Assembly (NCBI GenBank): GCA_963665265.2
Contig: OY762224.2
Location: 2,604,001 to 2,668,000 of the forward strand
Origin: CAXXHQ01 sp963665265
GTDB taxonomy: Bacteria > Planctomycetota > Planctomycetia > Pirellulales > Thermoguttaceae
Length of the DNA stretch: 64,000 bases
Direction: 5' to 3'
Part shown: one piece after another, positions 55,949 to 64,000 of the stretch
Layout: the number at the start of each line of letters is the position of its first letter
How positions within the stretch are numbered: position 1 is the first letter of the stretch
The notes under the pieces: model-generated
Databases searched by the model: none
What the model was told of the DNA's origin: nothing
What the model saw: the letters and a program-made list of their open reading frames with translations, nothing else
Translations under genes and position numbers: made by a program

Positions 55949-55989
55949 CAGTGACAACTGTATGTCACCAGTGACAGATATTGTCACTG
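55949..55989. promoter_or_regulatory. Cluster of TGTCAC/GTGACA boxes
   Basis: CAGTGACA at 55949-55956, TGTCACCAGTGACA (55963-55976) as an inverted pair and TGTCACTG at 55982-55989 give four copies in 41 bp. They lie between the minus-strand TIR gene and the plus-strand propeller gene. The pattern suggests a repressor or activator binding array. The same GTATGTCAC string recurs at 63881-63889. Confidence 0.6.
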
Positions 55990-55990
55990 C

Positions 55991-56018
55991 TTGACAAACC
56001 TATTTCATTGGCTAGACT
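55991..56018 (+). promoter_or_regulatory. Probable sigma-70 promoter of the propeller gene
   Basis: TTGACA at 55991-55996 and TAGACT at 56013-56018 are separated by 16 nt. The promoter lies directly downstream of the TGTCAC boxes and about 50 bp before the start codon. Confidence 0.6.
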
Positions 56019-56067
56019 CACAGCACTAATCGAATACCCTTCTTTTGATTTCTACTGTGGAGCAGCC

Positions 56068-58578
56068 ATGAGCCGCACCTTGAACTCACTAGGGAGGGCG
56101 ACCATAGTTTTTGCACTTGGATTATCTTCTCTAGTCGCTCTTGCCGATGATTCCGTTAAAAAGCGGGCACCATCTGAATGGAACCCTGCCGTGCAGGGTG
56201 CTTTCGTCGTCTCTATTTGCATTGACCGCGACAATCGCATTTGGGTTGGCACGGAAGACATGGGCGTATGGCGATGGGATTCAAACCAAGCAGAAGATGA
56301 CGTTACTAAAGGTGTAAGCAAGGGGAAAGTCCCGCCCGGTTGGACTCACTATACAAGAGAATTAACCGGCGGCACGCCGGAGAAACGCGGAGCCACGGTA
56401 GCGACCTACGGAACTGTTCAACCGTTTTTGGGCGACGACAACGCCTACGCGCTGGCTTGCGACAAGCAGGGGCGTATTTGGGTCGGGCACCTAAACCACG
56501 GCGTTTCCGTATTTAACGGAGAGCGTTGGGCTAACTACGACGTTCTGAATGGCCCGCTGGGCGAACGAGTTTTCGCCATAAAAGTCAGCCCCATCGACGG
56601 CGATGTTTGGATCGCCACTTCTCTCGGCCTCACACGCTACCGAATTGCGACCGACTCGTGGACGCATTATACGCGAGCGGACGGCCTTCCTTCCGACCAA
56701 ATCCAGTGCCTCGCCTTCGCCGGAGACGGTACGATATACGTCGGAACGCAATGCGACGGGCTTGCAATCGCTAGGCCCAGCAAAAAAGAAGCTGACGATG
56801 AAGCGGTGCTGGAATATCCCGAGTGGGAGCAAATAACCACGCCCGGAAACAAGGACTTTTTACCTTTCTACCCGACAGGCACGGGGCTTCCGTCTCGGTT
56901 AATAAATGACGTTGCCGTCGCCCCAGACGGCTCAGTCTTCGCGGCCACCTCATCGGGTTTGGCTTACAGCCGAGATCGCGGGAAGAATTGGGAGTTTATT
57001 CGAGGTTGGGATTGGGGGGCGAAAAATAAAGGACGATACACACCGCCCGGCGCTCTTATTGAATCTGCCGCCAAGGACAACTGGGAAGAAAACAAAGAAA
57101 TCCTTCTGACCGAAGATTATTGCGTTTGCTTGGCCGTCAATCCCAAAGGAATGCTCTGGATTGGCCACCGCGACCAGCGTTTTGAAATTGTAAAAAGCAA
57201 AGATTTCACGAAGATTTTTCGCGACGATAACTTTCGCGTTCGCGATATGGACGGTTACGTGCGAGCCGTTCAGCCCTTACTTGGACAAAACTGGATTGTC
57301 GCCAAGTATGGCGGAGGTCCGAAGAAACTGGAAACGCCGCCGCTGTCGTACTCTCGCAAATTCGATCCGCCGAAGTTCCCTACGCCTGCCAAGCCTCTTA
57401 GCGTCGATGACCTGAATGATTTGCTGGCCAAATTAGAAAAAGGTTCGCAAGATTCACCGCCATCTAAATGCGACGCCAATTGTTTTATTGGCGACGACTG
57501 GACTACGTGGGGCGATTGGGTCGGTAGGTACGGAAATAGATACAATATCCTTTGTGCCGTGATGACGCCTCTCAGCCACACCCTTTCGTGGGACACGACC
57601 AACTATTCAATTTCTGCAAAAATCGACCCGCAATTCGTCGAGAAAAAAGACGGATTAAGGGGCTGGGTCCACTGGCTTGAAACGCGGAATCCCAAAACGC
57701 TGTATGACCCGATCATTGGCGTGCGTCGTCAAGCGGAGTGGGACGATCATGGAGAAATTTGCACAAAGGCTCAAGAAGGGCCAAACATAAATATCGCAAT
57801 CAAAGTTCCCGAGGGGACTCATCGAATAGCTGCCTACTTTATCAACAAAGACGGCCACTCGACCGTCAATCGGTATCGTGACTTTATTCTAAGCCTGTAC
57901 CGAGGTGAAGGCAGCGAGGCAAAACGACTTGGCTGGGCGAGAGTACATGATTTTTGGGGAGGGGTATATAAGCAATTTGCCGTATCAGAACCGGGAAAAT
58001 ACGAGTTGCGAATTAACCGCAACTACAGCCACAATGCGATGGTTGCGGGCATTTTTATCGACAGTTTAGCAGGCCCGCAAAATCCTTTGGATAGTCTGCC
58101 TTTGCCGTGGCTGGGCGACATCGCCTACAAAGCTCCGCCCGCCGACGCCCCAGATGATGACGAGGAACCGGAAACAAAACTCGCGCGTAAAGTCTGGGTT
58201 GCAGCGTCCTTGGCAAAAAAGGACGCTACTCAGGCGGCCTTTTGCAGAATGTGTCAGCTACAAGCTTATCGGACTGCTATGCAAACAGGCATATCGACAA
58301 ATACTTTGGCCGCGTGGCGTTGGAATCTCGGCCTGTGGACAGAGCAAGAGCGTCGCTCGTTTGCAGTAACTATGGATAAAGGTTGGGATGCTCAACTTGA
58401 AGCAACGCCGGCGATAGCATCAAAAAGGAAGCGGCACTCGTTGGAAGATAGCAGCGTGACTGACAAGATGCTTGCCGCCGAAAAAGCAAGGGCCGACGTG
58501 CGAGCCAAAGAGGCAAATTTCTCTAAACAAGATTCAAAATCGAAAAAGCCTGCTGAAAGAAGTCCATTTGCGAAGTAG
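56068..58578 (+). CDS. Secreted beta-propeller (two-component regulator propeller type) protein
   Basis: This 836-residue exported protein has a signal peptide (MSRTLNSLGRATIVFALGLSSLVALAD) and about seven propeller blades of the Reg_prop type. They are recognisable as D-x-x-N-R-I-W-V-G-T (ICIDRDNRIWVGTEDMG, ACDKQGRIWVGHLNHGVSVF, SPIDGDVWIATSLGLTRY, FAGDGTIYVGTQCDGL). The C-terminal 350 residues have no recognised domain and include NYSHNAMVAGIFIDSL, possibly a carbohydrate-binding fold. It is the first gene of the exported block. Start ATG 56068 has GGAG 6 nt upstream. Confidence 0.75.
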   Translation: MSRTLNSLGRATIVFALGLSSLVALADDSVKKRAPSEWNPAVQGAFVVSICIDRDNRIWVGTEDMGVWRWDSNQAEDDVTKGVSKGKVPPGWTHYTRELTGGTPEKRGATVATYGTVQPFLGDDNAYALACDKQGRIWVGHLNHGVSVFNGERWANYDVLNGPLGERVFAIKVSPIDGDVWIATSLGLTRYRIATDSWTHYTRADGLPSDQIQCLAFAGDGTIYVGTQCDGLAIARPSKKEADDEAVLEYPEWEQITTPGNKDFLPFYPTGTGLPSRLINDVAVAPDGSVFAATSSGLAYSRDRGKNWEFIRGWDWGAKNKGRYTPPGALIESAAKDNWEENKEILLTEDYCVCLAVNPKGMLWIGHRDQRFEIVKSKDFTKIFRDDNFRVRDMDGYVRAVQPLLGQNWIVAKYGGGPKKLETPPLSYSRKFDPPKFPTPAKPLSVDDLNDLLAKLEKGSQDSPPSKCDANCFIGDDWTTWGDWVGRYGNRYNILCAVMTPLSHTLSWDTTNYSISAKIDPQFVEKKDGLRGWVHWLETRNPKTLYDPIIGVRRQAEWDDHGEICTKAQEGPNINIAIKVPEGTHRIAAYFINKDGHSTVNRYRDFILSLYRGEGSEAKRLGWARVHDFWGGVYKQFAVSEPGKYELRINRNYSHNAMVAGIFIDSLAGPQNPLDSLPLPWLGDIAYKAPPADAPDDDEEPETKLARKVWVAASLAKKDATQAAFCRMCQLQAYRTAMQTGISTNTLAAWRWNLGLWTEQERRSFAVTMDKGWDAQLEATPAIASKRKRHSLEDSSVTDKMLAAEKARADVRAKEANFSKQDSKSKKPAERSPFAK

Positions 58579-58610
58579 TAAACATATTATTTATTTAGGA
58601 GCAAAAGCCA

Positions 58611-59810
58611 GTGAGAGAGAAAAGATTATTTCTAGCGCCGTTCATCCTGTTTTTATCAATAGCGCTGAGTACGTCGTCGGCAAATGCGTATTCATTGACC
58701 ATCACTTCGACACCTCAGCCGAAAAATGGGAAGCCAATTTACCTATACTGGGGCACAGGAGATAAATCGGTTTGCTTTACGGCCACGCTCACCGGGGAAG
58801 ACCCGGCTACTGAGTCGGAATGCTATGCCGCAGAATCAGGTGTCAATTGGATACTTGGGCCGTCTTTTACAATAAGCACAAACCAGATGGGATCACACAC
58901 TGTAACAGCCTCGGCTGACGACAATGTGTATTTCTGGCCCACCGATCCGGCGTGGCCTTTTTGCCCCTCCGCCCCTCAGTACGTTTACGGCGAAGGCAGT
59001 GTAACGGTACAGGTTGTTCCTCGGCTCACGCAATTCACGATAAATGAGAGTAATTTTCCTAAATGTAAAAATAGTCCTATTGGCCCCGAAGACTTCGTAA
59101 TTGGCACGGACCCACACGGGTACGAGAATTTAGTTCAAGTGTCTGGTTACACGACAGTTGCAGGTTCGGCAGGAAAATTAACGATTACGGCAACTGCTAC
59201 ACTCTATGACCAAATTCTCACTGCGTCATATACGCTTCTCGGAGACAACACTACCGAGGCGTGCCAAGAGTTGACGACGAAACACGCAAGTTCCGATCAA
59301 ACTGGGGTCAGAGAAACAGTCCCTCACCCAGAGAGCAATAGATTGTATCTCGTTTACACGGAAAACACTCACACAATTGCTACAATTACTCAACAACTCA
59401 CCGGGCAAGCGGTTGGATGGAGCTATTGCGGCGGTGGAATAACAACCAAAACGGGAACGTCTTCGAGCGTGACAGTTGGCGTCACAGCTACGGTTTCTGG
59501 CGAGCCTTGGGTCTCTATAGCCCCAAGCTTTGGCTTATTAACTACGAAATCTCAAGAAATATCGTTCGACATCGCCGGTATGAAAGGGAAGGAACTATTG
59601 GCCCGACTATATAGAACGCTTGTTCATATGTCATGCACAATAACTCGCAGTTCAGTCCAAGTCTGCTGCCATAACCTCGGCACTCCCGATACTTGTGAAG
59701 CAGCGACGCCGGTCTCCGACGATGGTATAAAAAAGGTATGCGAAACCATCGAATCCGATGGCGAGGGTCCAGGCGGCGCAAATTTGTGCGTTAGATGTTG
59801 TAATTTGTAG
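58611..59810 (+). CDS. Secreted cysteine-rich hypothetical protein
   Basis: This 399-residue exported protein begins with GTG, with AGGAG 9-10 nt upstream, and has a signal peptide MREKRLFLAPFILFLSIALSTSSANA. The middle is beta-rich with Thr/Ser/Gly. The C-terminus has many cysteines: VQVCCHNLGTPDTC, then VCETIESDGEGPG and CVRCCNL. No family recognised. It is in the exported block, 32 bp after the propeller gene. Confidence 0.65.
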   Translation: MREKRLFLAPFILFLSIALSTSSANAYSLTITSTPQPKNGKPIYLYWGTGDKSVCFTATLTGEDPATESECYAAESGVNWILGPSFTISTNQMGSHTVTASADDNVYFWPTDPAWPFCPSAPQYVYGEGSVTVQVVPRLTQFTINESNFPKCKNSPIGPEDFVIGTDPHGYENLVQVSGYTTVAGSAGKLTITATATLYDQILTASYTLLGDNTTEACQELTTKHASSDQTGVRETVPHPESNRLYLVYTENTHTIATITQQLTGQAVGWSYCGGGITTKTGTSSSVTVGVTATVSGEPWVSIAPSFGLLTTKSQEISFDIAGMKGKELLARLYRTLVHMSCTITRSSVQVCCHNLGTPDTCEAATPVSDDGIKKVCETIESDGEGPGGANLCVRCCNL

Positions 59811-59839
59811 TTTTCAGCGTTCATTAGGAAAGCAAAAAA

Positions 59840-60784
59840 ATGCGAAATCAAATAATAAGTTTCCTGCTTTTTTGGATTCTTGCCGGCCAACTTTACGCAG
59901 ACAGCAGAGAGGACGCAGCCGAGAAACTGCGGTCAGGAATACTTCGCAAGATGTCGAATGCCGATGCGACAAAACAAATCCCTCTGCCAGTGCTAAAAGA
60001 ATACACGGCGATCATAGGCGACGACTCGGCGCCAATTTCCGAACAGACACTCAATGACCTATTCGACCGCGCGGAGGCAACTGGCGAGAAAGCCATTCGA
60101 CGAGAACTTTATTTAACGGCGTTGCTTTTTCGCGAACGTGACAAGCCTGAAAAGGTTCTTGTTTTATACGACAAGCTGACGCCAGACGAGCGGGCGCTTG
60201 TCTTTGGTGGTTTACTGACGACCTTCAAACCCTTTATTAACCAAAACTACCTTCCTTTGGCTTTAGTTGGGCTGCGTTCAGCCATCAAAGATGCAGACTC
60301 AGCGGAGAAAAAGGGCGTATTTAAGCGCTCCTATGCATTGGTGGCCTATGAGTGGGTTGGCCTAGTCGCAAAGACAGAAAACGCAAAAGCTGCGGAAGAA
60401 CTAAAAAACATCTTTGCAAAAGAAGTTCCGTATATCCCCAATGCAAATTTTCGATTTAATCTCTGTTCCACTGCGATTTCGACAATGGGGTCTGACGCGC
60501 TTCCTATCGCAAAATGGTACTTTCCTGAGTACGCTTGGAAACCCCAAGAGATCGCTGTTTTTGCAAAATATCTCCGCAAGTATGATGACTCCGCCTCCTT
60601 CGGAGCGATGGCCAACGAAAAAGAGGTCGCTTTGCGAGAATCACTTGAAGCCATGAATCCAAATTACAACCCCGCTTCAAAGAAAACCACGGAAAGAATC
60701 ACCCGCGAACTCAATGAAGGGGCCGCGAAACCCACGGAACTTCAAGATATAAAACCAACAAAAGAATCTTCTGACAAAAAGTAG
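59840..60784 (+). CDS. Secreted hypothetical protein, first of a tandem pair
   Basis: This 314-residue exported protein has a signal peptide (MRNQIISFLLFWILAGQLYA). The mature part is helical and ends in PTKESSDKK. It is clearly paralogous to the next gene: REDAAEKLRSGILRKMSNADATKQIPLPVLKEYTAIIGDDS matches REDVESVRAMLLQNMSKPDAKEKLPADVMAEYVSIIKNDS in spirit. Shared segments include SDALPIAKWYFPEYAWKPQEI and LEAMNPNYNPASKK. The function is unknown. Confidence 0.65.
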   Translation: MRNQIISFLLFWILAGQLYADSREDAAEKLRSGILRKMSNADATKQIPLPVLKEYTAIIGDDSAPISEQTLNDLFDRAEATGEKAIRRELYLTALLFRERDKPEKVLVLYDKLTPDERALVFGGLLTTFKPFINQNYLPLALVGLRSAIKDADSAEKKGVFKRSYALVAYEWVGLVAKTENAKAAEELKNIFAKEVPYIPNANFRFNLCSTAISTMGSDALPIAKWYFPEYAWKPQEIAVFAKYLRKYDDSASFGAMANEKEVALRESLEAMNPNYNPASKKTTERITRELNEGAAKPTELQDIKPTKESSDKK

Positions 60785-60796
60785 TGCCACTTACTC

Positions 60797-60826
60797 AGCG
60801 CCGTCTCCAACGGAGGCGGCGCTTTT
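60797..60826 (+). terminator. Intrinsic-terminator-like hairpin after first tandem gene
   Basis: AGCGCCGTCTCC pairs with GGAGGCGGCGCT (one mismatch) over an AAC loop and is followed by TTTT. The 3' arm also contains GGAGG, 10 nt before ATG 60827. Confidence 0.6.
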
Positions 60827-60859
60827 ATGCTTCCTGATTGCTTGCAAGAAATACCTGCC

Positions 60860-61816
60860 ATGCACATCAAATACGCCGCAATATGCCTGATTCTTCTTTC
60901 TACGTCGGCGTGCTACGCTGATCGCAATGAAGATGTTGAATCCGTGCGTGCCATGTTGCTGCAAAATATGTCAAAACCCGACGCAAAGGAAAAACTCCCG
61001 GCAGACGTAATGGCTGAGTATGTCTCAATCATCAAAAATGATTCCACTCCAATACCCCCAGATCAAATCGATAAGGTATTCGCCACTCAAGACTCGGGCA
61101 GTAATTCAGTGATACGAAGGCAAGCCTACATCACGGCCATAATGTTTCGCGAAAGGGACGACCAAAAAACAATTACAGCTTATTTTGGAAAGCTCAACGC
61201 CCACGAGCAGGTTATGGTCGTTGGCAGCTTGACGACCATATATAATAAGTTCATTACGTCGGATTATCTTCCACTGGTGCAGACGGGACTCCGAAATGCA
61301 ATTTGTGACTACAAATCCGGCAGCAAGAAAAGTCCCCGACCTAAAGATTCTTCCCTTACGATTGCGCAAGATTGGATTTCGGTTGCGGCAAAGACAGAAA
61401 ATCCTAAAGCGGGCGAAGTTCTTAGAGAAATCATCGAAAAAGAAGTTGGTTGCGACAACTCGCTGAGATTTAACCTGAGTTCTGCCGCTATTTCTCGCAT
61501 GGGTTCCGATGCGTTGCCTATCGCACGCTGGTATTTTCCAGATTACGCCTGGAAGCCAATCGAAATCAGCGCTTTTGCAAAATATCTCCGCAAATATGAC
61601 GACCCCGCCTCGTTCGGCACCATGATGAATGAAAAGGAAGTTGCACTGCGGGAAGCGCTTGAAGCCATGAATCCAAACTACAACCCTGTTTCAAAAAAGA
61701 TTTTGGAAAAACGAGTGGAAGAACTAAACGAAGGCATGAAAAAATACGGTACAAAACCGGCTGCGATAAACAACGCCGACGAAAAGCCGACAAAAGAATC
61801 TTCCGACAAAAAGTAG
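60860..61816 (+). CDS. Secreted hypothetical protein, second of a tandem pair
   Basis: This is a 318-residue exported protein with signal peptide MHIKYAAICLILLSTSACYA, and a paralogue of the gene before it. Shared segments include SNALPIARWYFPDYAWKPIEISAFAKYLRKYDDPASFGTMMNEKEVALREALEAMNPNYNPVSKK and the tail PTKESSDKK. The ATG at 60827 would add 11 residues of unfavourable charge in front of the signal peptide. The duplication carries the downstream hairpin as well. Confidence 0.65.
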   Translation: MHIKYAAICLILLSTSACYADRNEDVESVRAMLLQNMSKPDAKEKLPADVMAEYVSIIKNDSTPIPPDQIDKVFATQDSGSNSVIRRQAYITAIMFRERDDQKTITAYFGKLNAHEQVMVVGSLTTIYNKFITSDYLPLVQTGLRNAICDYKSGSKKSPRPKDSSLTIAQDWISVAAKTENPKAGEVLREIIEKEVGCDNSLRFNLSSAAISRMGSDALPIARWYFPDYAWKPIEISAFAKYLRKYDDPASFGTMMNEKEVALREALEAMNPNYNPVSKKILEKRVEELNEGMKKYGTKPAAINNADEKPTKESSDKK

Positions 61817-61831
61817 CACCATTTATTCAGC

Positions 61832-61853
61832 GCCGCCTCTTTATAGAGGCGGC
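61832..61853. repeat. Hairpin after second tandem gene
   Basis: GCCGCCTCT and AGAGGCGGC form a 9-bp perfect stem with a 4-nt loop. There is no T run, so it is not a classical terminator. It is a diverged copy of the hairpin at 60797, and it stands 10 nt before the next start codon, so it might affect ribosome access. Confidence 0.6.
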
Positions 61854-61863
61854 ACCCCATTCC

Positions 61864-62499
61864 ATGAAAAATATTATCCTGCTTTTTTGTTTTATTTCTT
61901 TCACCACGCAGGCGCATGCCGCCCTCAAGTGGGAAGCGAAAGAAAAGACGGTCAAGCTGAAGCTCGATGAACTTGAACTACAAACAGAGTTTAGTTTCGT
62001 CAACGAGGGCAAGGAGCCGGTGAAGATCACAAGCGTCCGTTCGAGTTGCGGCTGCACGACCGCCGGAACGAAGAAAGACGTTTACTGGCCCGGCGAGAAG
62101 GGAAAGGTATTGGTGAGCATGGTCGTCGGCTCGCACGTCGGAGAATACACGAAAACCATTCTTGTTGAAACCGACGACAAAGCTTCGACCACGCTAGTTT
62201 GCACGGCAGCGATCCCTGAACTTCTTACAATTGAGCCGAAGCTGATTCACTGGAAATACGGCGACAAGAAAACAAAGGTTCTGAAGCTTACTCCCGTTGA
62301 TAAGTCGATTCGCATTACGCACGTTAAAATCCCGCAGGATGGGCGAGCGAACCTTATCGAGCAGGACGACGGAAAATATGAGCTTCGTATCCCGTTTTCA
62401 GAGAGCCGCCGCGCACGCTCCGAATCAATTGTTTTGGAAACCGATGTAAAGGCCGGCGGCGTCTTCAAGATCATCGAACTGCCGCAGACCACGGAATAA
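61864..62499 (+). CDS. Secreted DUF1573 protein (island copy 1)
   Basis: This 211-residue exported protein has a signal peptide (MKNIILLFCFISFTTQAHA) and one DUF1573 domain with EPVKITSVRSSCGCTTAGTKKDVYWPGEKGKVLVSM. It resembles the core-genome DUF1573 gene at 5.0 kb and lies 4 bp before another. The pair is translationally close. The role of DUF1573 proteins is unknown. Confidence 0.75.
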   Translation: MKNIILLFCFISFTTQAHAALKWEAKEKTVKLKLDELELQTEFSFVNEGKEPVKITSVRSSCGCTTAGTKKDVYWPGEKGKVLVSMVVGSHVGEYTKTILVETDDKASTTLVCTAAIPELLTIEPKLIHWKYGDKKTKVLKLTPVDKSIRITHVKIPQDGRANLIEQDDGKYELRIPFSESRRARSESIVLETDVKAGGVFKIIELPQTTE

Positions 62500-62503
62500 G
62501 TCA

Positions 62504-63145
62504 ATGCTCAATCTTAGCCTCGTTCTTTTTTCCCTATTCGGCGGACTCACATGGCAAGACGAAAACGTCAGCGTGAAAGCTGACGTGGACGCCGCGTTCG
62601 TCAGGGCGGATTTTCGTTTTGAGAACAAAGGTAAGTCTCCCGTAAAGATTCTTGACGTGAAACGATCCTGCGGTTGCCAAACCATTAAGCTAAAGAAAAT
62701 GGAATACTCGCCCGGAGAGTCGGGCAAGATCGAGGTCGAGGTAAAAGTTGAAGATATGGTCGGAATCGTCGAAAGAACAGTGACCGTGAAGACGGACGAC
62801 GGGGATGAAAAGAATCTCACTGCTAAAATTACAGTGCCTAAGCCCGCTGAAGCGGTCCCCGGAAATCTTTCGTGGTCTCTTGATAAACCAGCGGCGGCGA
62901 AGCAAGTCAAGATAACCGCGACGAAGGGAATCTCAATTCGACCAGTTGAAGCTAAATGCCGCCATACGGCGATCGCGGCCGACTATAAGGTAGCGGAAGA
63001 AGGGCAAGTCGTGATTTTGACCGTAGAACCTAAAGACTTAGGCGGGAGTCTTCTTTCCGAAGTGGCGTTGACCCTTGAAGTCCGCGAAGGAAAAAAGAAA
63101 GCGAAAAAAGAAATACGCATTCCAGTTGTTCTCGACTACGATTGA
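62504..63145 (+). CDS. Secreted DUF1573 protein (island copy 2)
   Basis: This 213-residue protein starts with a short signal-like segment (MLNLSLVLFSLFGGLTW) and contains one DUF1573 domain (KSPVKILDVKRSCGCQTIKLKKMEYSPGESGKIEVEV). It follows copy 1 by 4 bp. The C-terminal half is a second Ig-like sandwich (KAAKQVKITATKGISIRP). The two copies differ considerably, so the duplication is old. Confidence 0.7.
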   Translation: MLNLSLVLFSLFGGLTWQDENVSVKADVDAAFVRADFRFENKGKSPVKILDVKRSCGCQTIKLKKMEYSPGESGKIEVEVKVEDMVGIVERTVTVKTDDGDEKNLTAKITVPKPAEAVPGNLSWSLDKPAAAKQVKITATKGISIRPVEAKCRHTAIAADYKVAEEGQVVILTVEPKDLGGSLLSEVALTLEVREGKKKAKKEIRIPVVLDYD

Positions 63146-63236
63146 CAAGATAGCGAGGAGCAATTAGTATGCAGTGATGGGTTATCTAAATTGAGAATCA
63201 GGTCACTGCCCCACCTGACTCAACGACCCAAACTTC

Positions 63237-63277
63237 GACGCCTCCGTCCACTGCCCCCGGACGGAGGCGTCTTTTTT
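63237..63277 (+). terminator. Intrinsic terminator of the exported block
   Basis: GACGCCTCCGTCC pairs perfectly with GGACGGAGGCGTC, followed by TTTTTT. It ends transcription of the exported block and lies between the DUF1573 pair and the last small gene. Confidence 0.88.
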
Positions 63278-63320
63278 ATCTCTTGCGAATTGCTATAATC
63301 CGAAGCGGAGGATTCAAAAG

Positions 63321-63875
63321 ATGGCAATTCCGCACAACTACAAAGCCGTTCTTGATCTTTTCGACAAGCAACCCGACGAAATCAAATGGCATTTTGAAAA
63401 CTTTGCCGATTTGATTTCTCGCACACTGCCCTACGACGTGGCGATCGCCTATCTCTTTAGCCGGGTTGAATACGCCCACCGCAGCACGCTTTACTGCGGC
63501 ATAACGAAGCGGTACGCGACGGACGCCATTCTTACTCAAGAGATCATTACCTCCCAACACTTCACCCGAAAAGGCTTCAGAACGGCTTTTCAGGCCGTGT
63601 TTGGCGAAACGATACAAGCGCCTCTGCTGCAACTTATAAAAAGTGCAGAGAAAGTTCGAGACACAGGTATGCACGGAGTAGTAACCACGGAAAAAGACGG
63701 ACGGCAGGCGATCCACGACATTTTCCAATACGCGACCGGCTTCAATAACTTTGTGGAAGGCGTCGCCCGCTTCCGGCCGTTCGGGAAGCTGAAAGGCTTT
63801 AAGGGCCGAAAGCAGAGCATCGATAATGCGTCATCGCGGCTAATCTTGAAGGGTCTTGGCTTCAGCGTCCGGTGA
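63321..63875 (+). CDS. Hypothetical protein with HEPN-like RX4H motif
   Basis: This 184-residue helical protein has GGAGG just before its start. The only notable signature is R113-DTGM-H118 (EKVRDTGMHGVV), the RX4-6H pattern of HEPN ribonuclease domains, preceded by helical segment APLLQLIKSA. The C-terminus is basic (KLKGFKGRKQSI). I cannot confirm the HEPN fold. A perfect 18-bp palindrome overlaps its stop codon. Confidence 0.55.
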   Translation: MAIPHNYKAVLDLFDKQPDEIKWHFENFADLISRTLPYDVAIAYLFSRVEYAHRSTLYCGITKRYATDAILTQEIITSQHFTRKGFRTAFQAVFGETIQAPLLQLIKSAEKVRDTGMHGVVTTEKDGRQAIHDIFQYATGFNNFVEGVARFRPFGKLKGFKGRKQSIDNASSRLILKGLGFSVR

Positions 63876-63889
63876 CATACGTATGTCAC
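63872..63889. promoter_or_regulatory. Perfect 18-bp palindrome GTGACATACGTATGTCAC
   Basis: GTGACATAC and GTATGTCAC are perfect reverse complements, overlapping the stop codon of the previous gene. The right half is identical to 55960-55968 in the TIR/propeller promoter region. I infer a recognition site shared by one regulator, perhaps for a gene lying beyond the window. Confidence 0.6.
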
Positions 63890-64000
63890 TACTTTCTGCT
63901 ATGCTTGTTATAAATCGTTGTTAAATAGCCATTCCATAATCATACATAAAAACCATTAAAAAAGAACCAAAATAGGGGCTTTCGTAGATATTCTGCTTGA

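Noticed and set aside
61832..61853. Second hairpin as an intrinsic terminator
   Set aside because: It has no T run. I list it as a hairpin only.
48730..64000. Prophage
   Set aside because: No capsid, portal, terminase or tail genes are visible, and no integrase in the window. An island is the safer reading.

Overview
The window looks like a chromosome segment of a Planctomycetota bacterium (Pirellulales-like). This is an inference from gene content: several DUF1573 proteins with Cys-Gly-Cys motifs, a DUF1570 secreted protein, a PEP-CTERM surface protein built from autotransporter-like repeats, secreted glycoside hydrolases, a di-heme cytochrome c and the futalosine menaquinone enzyme MqnE. 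No rRNA is present, so the assignment rests on protein families only.

From 1 to about 48.7 kb the DNA reads as core chromosome. Housekeeping genes are mqnE (partial), recG, rnhA, hemL, a cardiolipin synthase, nadE, dnaG-rpoD, a zinc-ribbon coiled-coil protein, yidD, ogt, nfo, tRNA-Pro(GGG), pyrF, a DksA-type protein and a GIY-YIG protein. Embedded in it are an arsenic-methylation operon (arsR, arsM, AhpD-like) with two visible ArsR-type operators, a polysaccharide-degradation set (GH43, GH97, GH29), a 1211-residue surface repeat protein, a group of small-molecule-modifying enzymes (Vat-like acetyltransferase, PLP decarboxylase, two GNATs, AhpD-like protein), and an unusual fusion of a low-molecular-weight phosphatase-like domain with a SUI1/eIF1 domain.

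At 48730-48752 there is an isolated 3' end of a tmRNA or tRNA-Ala-like gene (T-arm plus acceptor strand), still followed by its terminator but without the rest of the gene. This is the signature of an integration site. Everything to the right, to the window end, has a different character: visibly lower GC, many unrecognised genes and several defence-type domains. I read it as one end of a genomic island. No integrase lies within the window.

The island contains a nucleotidyltransferase divergent from an XPD-like helicase fused to a PD-(D/E)XK-type nuclease, a secreted PLD-family nuclease, a two-gene operon ending in a SieB-like membrane protein, a TIR-domain protein with two small companions, a block of six consecutive exported proteins (beta-propeller, cysteine-rich protein, a tandem-duplicated pair, two DUF1573 proteins) and a final small protein with an RX4H motif. 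TGTCAC/GTGACA palindromes stand at 55.95 kb, between the TIR gene and the exported block, and again at 63.87 kb directly after the last gene. They suggest one regulator may act on both ends of this 8-kb segment.
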